Numbered from the stretch's first letter, positions 1 through 9,432 are shown. The stretch is 64,000 nucleotides of DNA from Rhizobiales bacterium UBA3584 (GCA_002375765.1 DFMV01000023.1:1-64000); one strand, 5' to 3'. Notes: generated by a model from the sequence alone, not told the origin. Numbers and translations: made by a program.

Positions 1-77
1 GGTTCGTGAGAGGGAGTATGGGGCAGACCGGAAGCACGGGGATAAATATTTCTCGCGCGTATCCACCCCCCATCGCT

Positions 78-163
78 GTCCCGGACCCGATCCGGGACCC
101 AGCAGCATCACCCATGCTCTGGAGCGTGGGGCAAGGCTCATGGGCCCCGGCGTTCGCCGGGGC
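78..163. repeat. Pair of intergenic palindromes (REP-like)
   Basis: Two short perfect inverted repeats lie in the gap beyond thrS. The first has 8-base arms at 78-85 and 91-98 around a 5-base spacer. The second has 9-base arms at 144-152 and 155-163 around TT. Neither is followed by a T-run, so they look more like dispersed extragenic palindromes than terminators. No protein-coding gene is supported in the first 237 bases. Confidence 0.5.
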
Positions 164-203
164 AGCGAGGGAGGAGGTAAAGCAAGGCGTGGGACACCGG
201 GAC

Positions 204-232
204 AAAAAAGGGCCGCGCGGTGCGCGGCCCTT
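204..232 (-). terminator. Rho-independent terminator of thrS
   Basis: An 11-base stem (208-218 with 222-232) around a 3-base loop is followed, on the minus strand, by a T-run corresponding to the A-run at 204-209. It lies just past the thrS stop codon. Confidence 0.85.
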
Positions 233-237
233 AAAAA

Positions 238-2208
238 TCAGGCGGATTTGCGCTTGAGGTCGGGTGGGGTCACCTGCCCGACCAGATCGGCAATCGCCTC
301 AGCGACCGGTGTAACGGTCTGACCCTGACTCCCCAGCCGGCGGATCGAGACCGTCTTTTCTTCTGCTTCTCGACGGCCGGCAACAAAGATGAAAGGCACC
401 CGGCCTACAGAGTGCTCGCGCACCTTGTAGTTGATCGATTCATTGCGGGTGTCGACTTCCGCCCGAATGCCTTGCGCGCGCAGATCGGCCACGACCTGAT
501 TGGCATAATCATCGGCATCGGAAACGATGGTGGCGACCACCACCTGCACAGGCGCAAGCCAGAGCGGCATGCGACCGGCATAGCTTTCGATCATCATACC
601 CAGGAACCGCTCCAGCGATCCCAAAATCGCCCGGTGCAGCATGACGGGGCGCTGGCGCGACCCATCCTCGGCCACATAGGACGCCTCAAGACGCTCGGGC
701 ATCACGAAATCGAGCTGCAATGTGCCGCACTGCCAGGAACGCCCGATGGCGTCCTTGAGGTGGAATTCGAGCTTGGGACCATAAAAAGCCCCCTCGCCTT
801 CCGCGATCTCGAAACCACGACCAGTGGCCGTGAGGGCATCGCCCAGGCTCTTTTCGGCAAGGTCCCAGACGCTGTCGTCGCCGGCGCGGGTTTCAGGCCG
901 CGTTGCGAGCAGGATCTTGACCTCGGTAAAGCCCATGTCCTCGTAAACGGAATCGAGCAGCGCGCAGAACTTTTCGGTTTCGGCCTGGATTTGATCGACC
1001 CGGCAGAAAATATGCGCATCGTCCTGGGTCATCTGCCGCACGCGCATCAAGCCATGCAAAGCGCCATGTGCTTCGTTGCGATGGCAGCAGCCAAATTCGG
1101 CAAGCCGCAAAGGAAGATCGCGGTAAGACTTGATGCCCTGGTTGAAGACCTGAACATGCGCCGGGCAGTTCATGGGCTTGAGAGCCAGAAGGTTGGCATC
1201 AGCCGAGATTTCCGGCTGATCGCCTTCGGTCGACGGCGTTTCGTCGGGCACAACGAACATGTTCTCGCGGAACTTGCCCCAGTGGCCCGATTTCTCCCAC
1301 AGCTTGTTGTCCAGAAGCTGGGGTGTCTTGATTTCCTTATAGCCCGAGGCGTTCAGACGGCGGCGGATATATTCCTCCATCTGATTGTACATGACGAACC
1401 CCTTGGGGTGCCAGAACACCGAGCCCTGCGCTTCATGCTGGAAATGGTAAAGGTCCATTTCCTGGCCGATCTTGCGGTGATCGCGCTTTTCAGCCTCTTC
1501 GATCATGTGCAGATGGGCGTCGAGCTGGTCCTTTGAGGCCCAGGCGGTGCCGTAAATGCGCGAGAGGACTTCGCGGTTGGAATCCCCACGCCAATAGGCG
1601 CCGGCCACCTTGGTCAGCTTGAACGCCTTGCCGACATCCTTGGTGGTGCGCATGTGCGGCCCACGGCAGAGGTCGAACCACTGGCCCTGCTTGTAGATTT
1701 TCACCTGCTGGTCGGCGGGAATGGCGTCGATCAGTTCGACCTTGAACTGCTCGCCCTTGGCTCCGAACACCTTCTTGGCTTCATCGCGGTCCCAGACTTC
1801 GCGGGTAAATTCGGCCCCACGATCAACGATTTCTTCCATCTTCTTTTCGATGGCGCGCAGATCGTCCTCCGAGAACGGTTCGGCGCGATAGAAATCGTAA
1901 TAGAACCCGTTCTCGATGACCGGGCCGATCGTAACCTGCGTATCGGGCCAGAGCTCCTGCACGGCTTCGGCAAGAACATGCGCGGCGTCATGGCGGATCA
2001 GCTCAAGCGCTGCGGGATCGTCACGCAAGACGAATTCGATGCGGCCATCGGCGTCAAGCTCGCTCGAAAGATCGGCCAATTCCCCGTTCCAGCGCATGGC
2101 GACGGTCTTTTTGGCCAGCGATTTGGAGATGCCTTCGACGATGGTGGTCCCGGTGGTGCCCAATGCGTAATCACGCACTGCACCATCGGGGAACGTCACC
2201 TTAATCAT
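238..2208 (-). CDS. thrS: Threonyl-tRNA synthetase
   Basis: Cytoplasmic class II aminoacyl-tRNA synthetase that charges tRNA-Thr. The 656-residue product has the family order: TGS domain (about 1-65), editing/SAD domain with an HDAAH motif (about 73-77) and CRGPH, the catalytic core with zinc ligands in MNCPAH, DDAH and MLHRA, and a C-terminal anticodon-binding domain. The ATG at 2208 is chosen because the TGS domain starts there and GGAG lies seven bases upstream; an in-frame extension to 2256 has no homology support. It is monocistronic with its own terminator. Confidence 0.97.
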   Translation of the reverse strand: MIKVTFPDGAVRDYALGTTGTTIVEGISKSLAKKTVAMRWNGELADLSSELDADGRIEFVLRDDPAALELIRHDAAHVLAEAVQELWPDTQVTIGPVIENGFYYDFYRAEPFSEDDLRAIEKKMEEIVDRGAEFTREVWDRDEAKKVFGAKGEQFKVELIDAIPADQQVKIYKQGQWFDLCRGPHMRTTKDVGKAFKLTKVAGAYWRGDSNREVLSRIYGTAWASKDQLDAHLHMIEEAEKRDHRKIGQEMDLYHFQHEAQGSVFWHPKGFVMYNQMEEYIRRRLNASGYKEIKTPQLLDNKLWEKSGHWGKFRENMFVVPDETPSTEGDQPEISADANLLALKPMNCPAHVQVFNQGIKSYRDLPLRLAEFGCCHRNEAHGALHGLMRVRQMTQDDAHIFCRVDQIQAETEKFCALLDSVYEDMGFTEVKILLATRPETRAGDDSVWDLAEKSLGDALTATGRGFEIAEGEGAFYGPKLEFHLKDAIGRSWQCGTLQLDFVMPERLEASYVAEDGSRQRPVMLHRAILGSLERFLGMMIESYAGRMPLWLAPVQVVVATIVSDADDYANQVVADLRAQGIRAEVDTRNESINYKVREHSVGRVPFIFVAGRREAEEKTVSIRRLGSQGQTVTPVAEAIADLVGQVTPPDLKRKSA

Positions 2209-2323
2209 CGTAATCTCCATGAATTCATTGGTTGATTGCGCGCAGACCGCACGCAAGGCGGGTTGATTAGCATGAATTGGCGGTCAATCCAGCCCTTTGT
2301 GGCCCGTCCGATCCCGTGGGGGG

Positions 2324-2737
2324 TTACGGAAACCGCTCATATTGGGGGAGATCGTCGGTAATCTCGTACCATGGAGCCTTCGAGCCAACGAAAATGTGCA
2401 TTGTCGGGCGGATCGAGGGGGTATCGGTCAGCGTGCCGAGTGAGACATTGGCCCGCGTGCCCTTCTGGACGATCGAATAGAGCAGCGAGCCACATTTCCC
2501 GCAGTGGATGTCGTAGGAGTCCTCTGGCCCATCGCCGCCATAACGCAGAACGGTGTCGGCGCCCGAAGTGATCGAGAGTTTTTCCGCCTCGATGCCGGCA
2601 ATCGGCTTGAACGCCGCCCCCGTCGCCTTGCGGCAATCGGTGCAATGGCAATTGAGCGCATAGCGGAACGCATCTTCGACCTCATAGGTCACCGCTCCGC
2701 AAAGACAGGAGCCCTCAAGCATGCGGTTGGTGCTCAT
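2324..2737 (-). CDS. GFA-family (CENP-V/Mss4-like) zinc protein
   Basis: A 137-residue member of the glutathione-dependent formaldehyde-activating enzyme (GFA) family. Zinc-ligand cysteines are visible as CLCGAV near the N-terminus, CHCTDCRK in the first third and CGKCGS later. The name comes from one characterised member; the substrate of most members, including this one, is unknown. The ATG at 2737 has a strong GGAGGGG site upstream and sits inside the 3' end of yidD, so the two genes overlap by 23 bases and are probably co-transcribed. Two further GFA paralogues lie at 62.0-62.8 kb. Confidence 0.88.
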   Translation of the reverse strand: MSTNRMLEGSCLCGAVTYEVEDAFRYALNCHCTDCRKATGAAFKPIAGIEAEKLSITSGADTVLRYGGDGPEDSYDIHCGKCGSLLYSIVQKGTRANVSLGTLTDTPSIRPTMHIFVGSKAPWYEITDDLPQYERFP

Positions 2738-3047
2738 CGTTCTGTTTTCCCCTCCAGCGCCCATAGCGCCAAGGCAAATACCAGCGCGCGCCGCTCGGCA
2801 GCGCCTTGGGTACCGGATCATAGCCATGCGTTCCACCCGGCCGGCAGCGCCAGATCCGCCCTGCCCCCATCCAGCCACCCGGCCAGAACCCGTGGCTCAA
2901 GATAGCGTCTCGGGTGAACTCCGAGCAAGTCGGCGCGTGGCGGCAATTGCGGCCCACCAGGGCCGAAAGCGTGTAGCGATAGGCCTGGATGAGCAGATAG
3001 GCGCCCCATTTGAACGGCCAGTCGATAATGGCCCAGATCCGGCCCAT
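2715..3047 (-). CDS. yidD: Membrane protein insertion efficiency factor YidD
   Basis: A 110-residue YidD-family protein, an amphipathic inner-membrane-associated factor linked to YidC-dependent insertion. The family core is clear: RYTLSALVGRNCRHAPTCSEF, then HGFWPGGWMGAGRIWRCRP and GGTHGYDPVP, with the conserved cysteines. Elsewhere yidD usually sits with rpmH, rnpA and yidC; here it lies between an Fe-S scaffold gene, whose stop it overlaps as TGATG, and a GFA gene. The basic C-terminal tail beyond about residue 90 is poorly conserved in the family. Confidence 0.93.
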   Translation of the reverse strand: MGRIWAIIDWPFKWGAYLLIQAYRYTLSALVGRNCRHAPTCSEFTRDAILSHGFWPGGWMGAGRIWRCRPGGTHGYDPVPKALPSGARWYLPWRYGRWRGKQNDEHQPHA

Positions 3048-3475
3048 CACACCCCGGCCTTGTCGAGCGCCTCGACCACCGCGTCGAACACCAGAAGCGT
3101 GGAAGCATGGCGAGCCGGAAAGGCGCGGACCGGTTCGAGATATTTCAGATCGTCCCATTTGCCGTTCGGCGGCACACCATCGGCCCTGAGCATGGCGGTC
3201 ATCTGGTCGCGGACGGCCCGGAGTTCGCGAGGGGTCGAGCCGACGATCCGCTCGGCGACGATGGCGGCGCTGGTCTGGCCGAGCGCGCAGGCATTGACGG
3301 TCGCGCCATAGGCTGCGACCCGTCCATCGTCCAGTTTGAGGTCGACTTCGACCACCGAACCGCACACCCGGGACACTTTTCGGGCCGTTGCGTCGGGATT
3401 TTCGAGTCGCGGCATCTGGCGCGCCGCGCCGGCGATTTCGAGTATCCGATTGCTGTAAAGGTCGGAAAATTCCAT
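3047..3475 (-). CDS. IscU/NifU-like Fe-S scaffold protein (alphaproteobacterial type)
   Basis: A 142-residue protein of the IscU/NifU N-terminal fold, likely involved in Fe-S cluster handling. Two ligand-type cysteines are visible, C38 in VCGS and C63 in NACALG. The third cysteine of canonical IscU is absent: the matching stretch reads RHASTLL. As I recall, this is usual for the subfamily found beside folE in alphaproteobacteria, so the role may differ from housekeeping IscU. The ATG at 3475 is preferred to an in-frame TTG at 3487. It is divergent from folE and overlaps yidD downstream. Confidence 0.85.
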   Translation of the reverse strand: MEFSDLYSNRILEIAGAARQMPRLENPDATARKVSRVCGSVVEVDLKLDDGRVAAYGATVNACALGQTSAAIVAERIVGSTPRELRAVRDQMTAMLRADGVPPNGKWDDLKYLEPVRAFPARHASTLLVFDAVVEALDKAGV

Positions 3476-3666
3476 TTTTCGGGCCAATTGTGGGTCGCTG
3501 GACCCCGTTGTTCACTCAAATTTGCCAATCTGTTTTCTTGTCGACCGGCACGTCCCGCCTATATAAGGAGCGTCGTCGCGGGCTGCAAACGCAATTGGTC
3601 CAGACTCAATTTGTCGGCGTATAAGGGGCAGATATGCGCCCGTCGATTTTCAAGGGGACACCCTTC

Positions 3667-4293
3667 ATGGACATGAACGTCAAGCCCAAGCCTGCGCAGA
3701 CCGCACTGGACCGGGTGATCGAACGCCCGAGCCGCGAAGAGGCCGAGGCCGCAGTACGCACGCTGATCGCCTGGGCGGGGGACAATCCCGACCGCGAAGG
3801 ACTGCTCGATACGCCGCGCCGTGTCGCCGATTCCTATCGCGAATTTTTCGCAGGCTATGAGGAAGACGCCGCGGCGGTGCTGGAAACCACCTTCACCGAG
3901 GTCGGCGGCTATGACGATATCGTTCTGGTGCGCGACATCCCGTTCCACTCCCATTGCGAGCACCACATGGTGCCCTTCGTTGGCAAGGCTCACATCGCCT
4001 ATCTTCCCCATGACGGCGTGGTCGGCCTCTCCAAGCTGGCGCGGGTGACCGACGTTTTCGCCAAGCGGCTGCAGACCCAGGAAAACCTTACCGCCCAGAT
4101 CATCGAGGCCATCAACGAGGCCATCAACCCCCGCGGCGCCGCCGTGATGCTCGAGGCCGAGCATATGTGCATGTCGATGCGCGGCATCAAAAAGCACGGC
4201 TCGTCCACGGTGACCCACCGCTTCACTGGCGTTTTCGCCGAAGACCGGCAGGAACAGGACCGCTTCTTCGCCCTCATCCGCGCCGGGCGATAG
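3667..4293 (+). CDS. folE: GTP cyclohydrolase I
   Basis: Converts GTP to 7,8-dihydroneopterin triphosphate, the first step of folate and pterin synthesis. The zinc and catalytic motifs [11 protein letters not shown] and EHMCMSMRG are intact, and the family signature [16 protein letters not shown] is near the N-terminus. Two ATGs are plausible, 3634 and 3667, each with an AAGGGG-type ribosome site; 3667 gives the N-terminus more typical of the family (208 residues). It is divergent from the Fe-S scaffold gene and followed by hisI in the same direction after about 40 bases. Confidence 0.96.
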   Translation: MDMNVKPKPAQTALDRVIERPSREEAEAAVRTLIAWAGDNPDREGLLDTPRRVADSYREFFAGYEEDAAAVLETTFTEVGGYDDIVLVRDIPFHSHCEHHMVPFVGKAHIAYLPHDGVVGLSKLARVTDVFAKRLQTQENLTAQIIEAINEAINPRGAAVMLEAEHMCMSMRGIKKHGSSTVTHRFTGVFAEDRQEQDRFFALIRAGR

Positions 4294-4333
4294 AACCTTT
4301 CCCATAGCGCGGGTATCAGTTAAACACCGCGCC

Positions 4334-4783
4334 ATGACACAATTCGCCGATCCCAAGACCCTTTCCAAAGCCGAACTCGAATCGGGCGGTATCTTCGCGC
4401 CGAAATTCGATACCAACGGGCTCGTCACCGCCGTGACCATCGAAGCGGGCACCAACGAGGTGCTTATGGTCGCCCATATGAATGCCGAGGCGATTGCCGA
4501 AACCCTGCGCTCGGGCCATGCGACCTACTGGTCGCGCTCACGGGGCAAGCTCTGGAAAAAGGGCGAGACGTCGGGCGAACTCCAGGAGCTCGTGGAACTG
4601 CGCACCGACTGCGATCAGGACGCGCTGGTCGTTGTGGTGAACCAGACAGGGCACGGCGCCGCATGCCACACGGGCCGCAAGAGCTGCTTTTATCGTCGGG
4701 TCGAGATGACCGATGGCGAGATCAAGCTGGCCGGCACGGGCGACGCTCCCCTGTTCGACCCCGAGGACGTTTACGGGCGCTGA
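4334..4783 (+). CDS. hisI: Phosphoribosyl-AMP cyclohydrolase
   Basis: Third step of histidine biosynthesis, opening the purine ring of PR-AMP. The 149-residue protein is a stand-alone HisI without a fused HisE domain. Conserved segments are VLMVAHMN, ATYWSRSRGKLW, the aspartates in DCDQDALV and the zinc cysteines in GAACHTGRKSCFYRR. The other his genes are not in this window. Its last 13 bases overlap the 3' end of the convergent rhomboid gene. Confidence 0.96.
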   Translation: MTQFADPKTLSKAELESGGIFAPKFDTNGLVTAVTIEAGTNEVLMVAHMNAEAIAETLRSGHATYWSRSRGKLWKKGETSGELQELVELRTDCDQDALVVVVNQTGHGAACHTGRKSCFYRRVEMTDGEIKLAGTGDAPLFDPEDVYGR

Positions 4784-5514
4784 TTGCGCCGCGCAACGCC
4801 GTCCAGCACCGAAGGCAAGAGCAGCCCGGCGACGAACCCGCCGATATGAGCCTCCCAGGCAATGGCGACGCTGGCCCCGAGAATGAAGGGCGCAAAACCG
4901 ATCAGCAGGTTCAGTCCCATCCAGAAGATGATGAATGTCCGGCTGCGCGGATTGGCAAACACACCCGCAAGGGTTGCCGTGCGGCGGCCAAGCGCAACAG
5001 GATCGCCGGTTTCGGGATCCTTGCCGACCACTATGGGTTCGAAAATGAACCGCATGGCGGCCCCGGTCAGCGCCGACACGCCGCCCGACGCCCCGAGCAG
5101 GATGGCGAACTGATTGATCGAAAACAACAGGGCGATCGACTGGACGATGGCTCCCGCAAGCGCCCCGAGCAGAAAGATGGCAAGCACGCCCGAAGCACCA
5201 TAGCGGCGCCCGACGGGTGTTCCGAAAACCATGAGCCAGGCCGTGTTGACAAACAGGTGCATGTAATCGACATGCAGAAACGCGTGAGTAAAGCCGGTCC
5301 ACAGCAGCGGCAACTCCCCGCCCTGCCACTGGGCGCTGTTGGTGATCCGGTCAGGGATAAACGCGAACCAGATTCGCAGATTGCCCAGCCCGTAATCATC
5401 GAGCGCCAGATCGGCGGCGATATGGACAACCCACATCACACCTATCAGGATCGCGATGACGCGCGGCACGTTGAAGATCGGCTCACGCTGTGGCTGTTGT
5501 GGCGTATCGGCCAT
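4771..5514 (-). CDS. Rhomboid-family intramembrane serine protease
   Basis: A 247-residue polytopic membrane protein of the rhomboid family, which cleaves transmembrane helices. The catalytic serine is S143 in LLGASGGVSA (GxSG motif) and the partner histidine is H223 in EAHIGGFVAG. A family-typical HLFVNT loop is present near residue 86. The insert around residues 160-190, between two helices, is longer than in GlpG. The substrate is unknown. It converges on hisI with a 13-base overlap. Confidence 0.92.
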   Translation of the reverse strand: MADTPQQPQREPIFNVPRVIAILIGVMWVVHIAADLALDDYGLGNLRIWFAFIPDRITNSAQWQGGELPLLWTGFTHAFLHVDYMHLFVNTAWLMVFGTPVGRRYGASGVLAIFLLGALAGAIVQSIALLFSINQFAILLGASGGVSALTGAAMRFIFEPIVVGKDPETGDPVALGRRTATLAGVFANPRSRTFIIFWMGLNLLIGFAPFILGASVAIAWEAHIGGFVAGLLLPSVLDGVARRNQRP

Positions 5515-5696
5515 CGGGTTTTCCCTTGTCTTGCGGCGGCGTTGTAACGGCTCGGTGGCTTATCCACACCGAGCCGGTGGAAATTAACCTTAATGATTGT
5601 TTAAGAGCGCTTTTATGCAGCCGATTTGGCACTGTAGCGTTGTCTTGGCGGGAACTCATCACGAGTCGCCGCATCGTATTGTTAAGGTCTGCCGGC

Positions 5697-6350
5697 ATGC
5701 AACAGCGCTCAACGAAAACGCTCTACTCCTACTGGAACGAAATCCGCGGCGCCCGCTCCACTCCCGAGCGCCGGGACATCGACCCTACACGGATTCGCGA
5801 CGCCTTGGCTCACACCTTCATTCTCGAATCCGACGACGGGCTCGATTTCAACTTCCGGTTGGCCGGCTCCCACATCTGCGCCGCCTATTGCCGCGAGCTC
5901 AAATCGCGTCCCTTTTCGGCGCTCTGGTCGGTACGCGACCATGACGCGCTCGAAACGCTGATGCGGGCCGTGACCGAAGACCACGCGGTCGCGCTGGTGA
6001 CCTTTGAAGGCAGCACCGAGCGTGGCGAAAAACTCTCCTTTGAGTTGGCACTGTTTCCCCTGCGCCACAACGGCGTCACGACGTCGCGGATGCTGGGCGG
6101 GCTTTCGGCGCTCGATAACCCCTACTGGCTGGGCATCCACCCAATCGTTGACCAGCGCATCACCGGCCTGCGGCTGATCTGGCCCGATGACAAGGATACG
6201 GTAACCCCCGAAGGCTTCCGCAGCGCCATGCTCGACGACATAGCCGCAGCCATGAATGACAGCCCCACGGCGCCCATGCCGGCTACCGTTGCTGGCTACT
6301 CGGCACGCCGCTATGCGCATCTGTCTGTGATCGACGGCGGCAAGAACTGA
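5697..6350 (+). CDS. PAS_5-type PAS domain protein
   Basis: A 217-residue protein resembling the PAS_5 group, alphaproteobacterial proteins consisting of little more than one divergent PAS fold. The N-terminal segment with LYSYWNEIRGAR and PERRDIDPTRI is characteristic. No kinase, GGDEF or DNA-binding domain is attached, so it may act through a partner. The ATG at 5697 is preferred over an upstream extension that runs through a non-coding-looking leader. It precedes the PilZ gene on the same strand with a 94-base gap. Confidence 0.8.
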   Translation: MQQRSTKTLYSYWNEIRGARSTPERRDIDPTRIRDALAHTFILESDDGLDFNFRLAGSHICAAYCRELKSRPFSALWSVRDHDALETLMRAVTEDHAVALVTFEGSTERGEKLSFELALFPLRHNGVTTSRMLGGLSALDNPYWLGIHPIVDQRITGLRLIWPDDKDTVTPEGFRSAMLDDIAAAMNDSPTAPMPATVAGYSARRYAHLSVIDGGKN

Positions 6351-6444
6351 AGATCGGATAATTGCCTCACACCCTTACCGTCCGTTAACGCTATTGCGCA
6401 TATTGTTGAAATGAAAACCGACGGACAACAGGGCGGCGCGCAAC

Positions 6445-7077
6445 ATGATCAGCGAAGACACAACGCTTCGGACGACGCTGGCTGACGCTCTCCCCCGCGA
6501 GGATGCTGACCGCTTCCAACGGGTTCAGGTCTCGGTGCTCGGTCGGTACATGCTGGCCGACCGCCGCGAGTTTCCCTGCCAGGCCATTGAAATGTCGCCT
6601 GGCGACGCAATGGTCATTGCCCCGGTTTCCGGAAGGGTCGGCGAAAAAGTCATCATCTATCTCGATCATCTCGGTCGCGTCGAGGGCACGATCTTCGCGC
6701 TGATCGATGGCGGCTTTCACATGGATATCGTCGCCTCCGCCAGACGGCGCGACAAGATGGCGGCCCAACTGACCTGGCTGGCCAACAAGGACATCCTGAA
6801 CCTGCCAGAAGACCGGCGCCACGAGCGTGTGGTGCCCGATATCCGCCATTCCTCGATCGTTCTCGAGGATGGGCGGCGCTACAATTGCAAGATTACCGAT
6901 ATCTCGCTCTCAGGCGCCGCCGTAGAAATCGAGGTTCGCCCCGCACTCGGGACACCGATCTCGCTGGGCCGCATGCGGGCCCGCGTCGTGCGGCATTTCT
7001 CCGACGGCATCGCCGTGGAATTCGCCTCGGTGCAGGAAATGCTCACCGTGGTGCAGCAGAACCTGCGGATCAACTGA
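6445..7077 (+). CDS. PilZ-domain protein with two PilZ-like modules
   Basis: A 210-residue soluble protein. The C-terminal half carries a good PilZ signature: an arginine-rich RRHERV box near residue 123 followed by DISLSGAAVEI about 28 residues later, the pattern that binds cyclic di-GMP. The N-terminal half repeats the arrangement more weakly (DRFQRV, then EMSPGD), suggesting a duplicated, degenerate first domain. The output partner is not evident. It sits downstream of a PAS_5 gene and upstream of a cell-wall hydrolase gene. Confidence 0.85.
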   Translation: MISEDTTLRTTLADALPREDADRFQRVQVSVLGRYMLADRREFPCQAIEMSPGDAMVIAPVSGRVGEKVIIYLDHLGRVEGTIFALIDGGFHMDIVASARRRDKMAAQLTWLANKDILNLPEDRRHERVVPDIRHSSIVLEDGRRYNCKITDISLSGAAVEIEVRPALGTPISLGRMRARVVRHFSDGIAVEFASVQEMLTVVQQNLRIN

Positions 7078-7254
7078 CCGGCGCGTTGGGCACAGGGGTT
7101 GCGGCCGTCCGGCCTGACTGCCAATCCCGAAATTTTCGTAGTGAACCGATCCTTAACCCGCCTGCCCTAAAATTCATCGATATGCGCGAGACCGGTCGTT
7201 GGGGGGCGGGGTCGGAAAGCGTAACCACCCGCGTACTCTGGATGGTCTGAAGTC

Positions 7255-7713
7255 ATGCGTATCGTAAAAAAGGTTGCGGCGATTGCCGTCAGCCTTGCCG
7301 CCCTCACCTCTCTTTCCGGCTGCGTCTCGCTGTTCGGATTGTTCGGATCGAAAACCCCGCACGAATGCATGACCCGCGTCATGTATTTCGAGTCCAATCG
7401 CTCGAGCCCGGACGGCATGCTGGCCGTGGGCACGGTGGTGATGAACCGCGTCAATTCCCACCAATTCCCCAGCGATGTCTGCGGCGTGGTCGGCCAGAAG
7501 AACCAGTTTGCCGATGGTGTGCTGTCGCGGCAGATGACCGAACAACGCAGCCTCAACCTCGCGGCGCAGATGGCGAGCCGTGTGCTGCGCGGCGAGCGCC
7601 ACCCCGGCGTGCAGGACGCGATGTACTTCCATACCGCCGGCTTGAGCTTCCCCTATCGCAACATGCACTACGTGCTGGTGGCCGGCGGCAACGCCTTTTA
7701 CGCACGACGCTGA
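7255..7713 (+). CDS. Lipoprotein cell-wall hydrolase (SleB/Hydrolase_2)
   Basis: A 152-residue secreted protein with an N-terminal signal and lipobox (LSGC, cysteine at about residue 23), so probably lipid-anchored. The mature part is a SleB-type peptidoglycan hydrolase domain: ECMTRVMYFES containing the catalytic glutamate region, VVMNRVNS, VCGVV and the C-terminal GGNAFYARR. Such proteins are thought to cut peptidoglycan glycan strands. The start ATG at 7255 fits the signal peptide. Confidence 0.88.
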   Translation: MRIVKKVAAIAVSLAALTSLSGCVSLFGLFGSKTPHECMTRVMYFESNRSSPDGMLAVGTVVMNRVNSHQFPSDVCGVVGQKNQFADGVLSRQMTEQRSLNLAAQMASRVLRGERHPGVQDAMYFHTAGLSFPYRNMHYVLVAGGNAFYARR

Positions 7714-7867
7714 ATAGCGCACGGATTGTTCAAAATTCAAAATCCGCCTAATTCATAGGCAAATCTTTGCAGCTCAACACCGATTTGCGCCAGCCGCAGC
7801 CGGTTTGCGGCTGGCATGCCAATTGCATTCCCCTTGCCCGTCGAACGACACACACAAGGGGTAACAA

Positions 7868-8650
7868 ATGGAACGCCGTTCTTTTCTCGCGATCGCAGCG
7901 ACACTCGCCATGCTCGGTTTTGCGGCACCGGCCCACGCCGATGCGCTGGCCGATATCATGGAATCCGGAACACTCAAGGTCGCCGTACCGCAGGATTTTC
8001 CGCCTTTCGGCAGTGTAGGACTCGATCTTGAATCGGTGGGCTACGACATCGACTTGGCCAAGCTGATCGCCGACAAGCTCGGCGTCTCGGTCGAGCTCGT
8101 GCCGGTAACCAGCGCGAACCGCATTCCCTATCTCCAGACCGGCATGGTCGATCTCGTGATCTCCAGCCTCGGCAAAAATCCCGAGCGCGAGGCGGTCATC
8201 GATTTCACCGATGCCTATGCGCCGTTCTTCAACGGCGTGTTCGGCCCCGACTCCATAAATGTTTCATCGGTCGAGGATCTTTCCGGCTACACCATCGGTG
8301 TGACTCGCGGCGCGGTCGAGGATCTGACGCTGACCGAGCTTGTGGGCAGCGACGTTTCGATCAGCCGTTACGAGGACAATAACGGCACGATTTCGGCTTT
8401 CCTCTCCTCGCAGGTGGACCTGATTGCCACGGGCAACGTGGTCGCGGCCGCCATTCTCGAGCGCAACCCGCCGATACGGCCCGAGCTGAAATTCCTCGTT
8501 CAGAATTCACCCTGCTATATCGGGCTGAACAAGGAAGAGCCCGAACTGCTCGCCGCGGTCAACACGATCATCGCCGACGCCAAGGCCGATGGCTCGCTCG
8601 AAGCGATCGCGCAGAAATGGTTGGGCCAACCCCTGCCCGCGGACCTCTGA
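7868..8650 (+). CDS. Polar amino-acid ABC transporter, periplasmic binding protein
   Basis: A 260-residue extracytoplasmic solute-binding protein of family 3. A Sec signal ending in AHA at about residue 24 precedes the mature protein, which has the family landmarks GTLKVAVPQDFPPFG, a GYDIDLAKLIADKLG segment and VDLVISSLGKNPER. It begins an operon with two permeases and an ATPase. The ligand cannot be read from the sequence; a polar or acidic amino acid is likely. The gene ends just before a strong hairpin. Confidence 0.93.
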   Translation: MERRSFLAIAATLAMLGFAAPAHADALADIMESGTLKVAVPQDFPPFGSVGLDLESVGYDIDLAKLIADKLGVSVELVPVTSANRIPYLQTGMVDLVISSLGKNPEREAVIDFTDAYAPFFNGVFGPDSINVSSVEDLSGYTIGVTRGAVEDLTLTELVGSDVSISRYEDNNGTISAFLSSQVDLIATGNVVAAAILERNPPIRPELKFLVQNSPCYIGLNKEEPELLAAVNTIIADAKADGSLEAIAQKWLGQPLPADL

Positions 8651-8685
8651 TACCAGCCAGTTGCCCCACCATGCCACGCATGGTC

Positions 8686-8710
8686 TCCCTCCCCTTTTTT
8701 TGGGGAGGGA
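8686..8710 (+). other. Strong intercistronic hairpin in the ABC operon
   Basis: A perfect 9-base stem (8686-8694 with 8702-8710) closes a loop of seven T residues, 35 bases after the binding-protein stop and 47 bases before the first permease start. There is no T-run after the stem. This position fits an mRNA-stabilising element that leaves binding-protein message in excess, or a dispersed palindrome; it is not a canonical terminator. Confidence 0.6.
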
Positions 8711-8757
8711 TTGAGGGCAAGGCGGCGCTACTGCTTTTAAAGGTTCGAGGGAACGAC

Positions 8758-9432
8758 ATGGGCTACCAGCTCAATTTCGCGTGGCTGCCACAGTACTGGC
8801 CCGCACTTCTCGAGGGTGTCGGGATTACCGCCTATCTGACCGTGGTCGGTGCGGTTCTGGGGTGTCTTTTGGGGGTGCTTTGCGCCTGGACGCGGGCTTT
8901 GGGGCCGCTTTGGGCGCGCCCCTTCGTGGTGGGTTACGTGGAGTTGATCCGCAACACGCCCTTCATGATACAGCTCTTTTTCATCTTCTATGGCCTGCCC
9001 TCGCTGGGCGTACAGATGGACGCCCTGCAGGCGGCGACGCTGGCCATGGTCGTCAATCTGGGCGCCTATAGCTGCGAAATCATTCGCGCGGGAATACAGG
9101 CCACCCCCAGAGGCCAGTTCGAGGCCGGTGCCAGTCTGGCGATGACACCGATCCAGACCTTCATTCATGTCATCCTGATCCCCGCGCTACAAAGGATTTG
9201 GCCCGCCCTGTCCTCCCAGATCGTCATCGTGATGCTCGGCTCGGCAGTGGTTTCCCAGATCGCGGCAGAAGATCTCAGCTACGCCGCCAATTTCATCCAG
9301 TCGCGCAATTTCCGGGCGTTCGAGACCTATATCGTTTCAACCCTCATCTATCTGATGCTGTCCATCGTTTTGCGGCAGATCCTCTCGGGCGTGGGCATGG
9401 CCCTGTTTCCCAAACGAAAGGCCGTGCGATGA
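8758..9432 (+). CDS. Amino-acid ABC transporter permease 1
   Basis: A 224-residue inner-membrane permease of the HisM/GlnP type with about five transmembrane helices. The ATPase-contact (EAA) loop is visible at EAGASLAMTPIQTF, and the N-terminal part has the usual ELIRNTPFMIQLFFIFYGLP. The ATG at 8758 is preceded by a GAGGGAA ribosome site, which excludes the longer upstream reading. It overlaps the second permease gene by four bases (ATGA), indicating translational coupling. Confidence 0.94.
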   Translation: MGYQLNFAWLPQYWPALLEGVGITAYLTVVGAVLGCLLGVLCAWTRALGPLWARPFVVGYVELIRNTPFMIQLFFIFYGLPSLGVQMDALQAATLAMVVNLGAYSCEIIRAGIQATPRGQFEAGASLAMTPIQTFIHVILIPALQRIWPALSSQIVIVMLGSAVVSQIAAEDLSYAANFIQSRNFRAFETYIVSTLIYLMLSIVLRQILSGVGMALFPKRKAVR

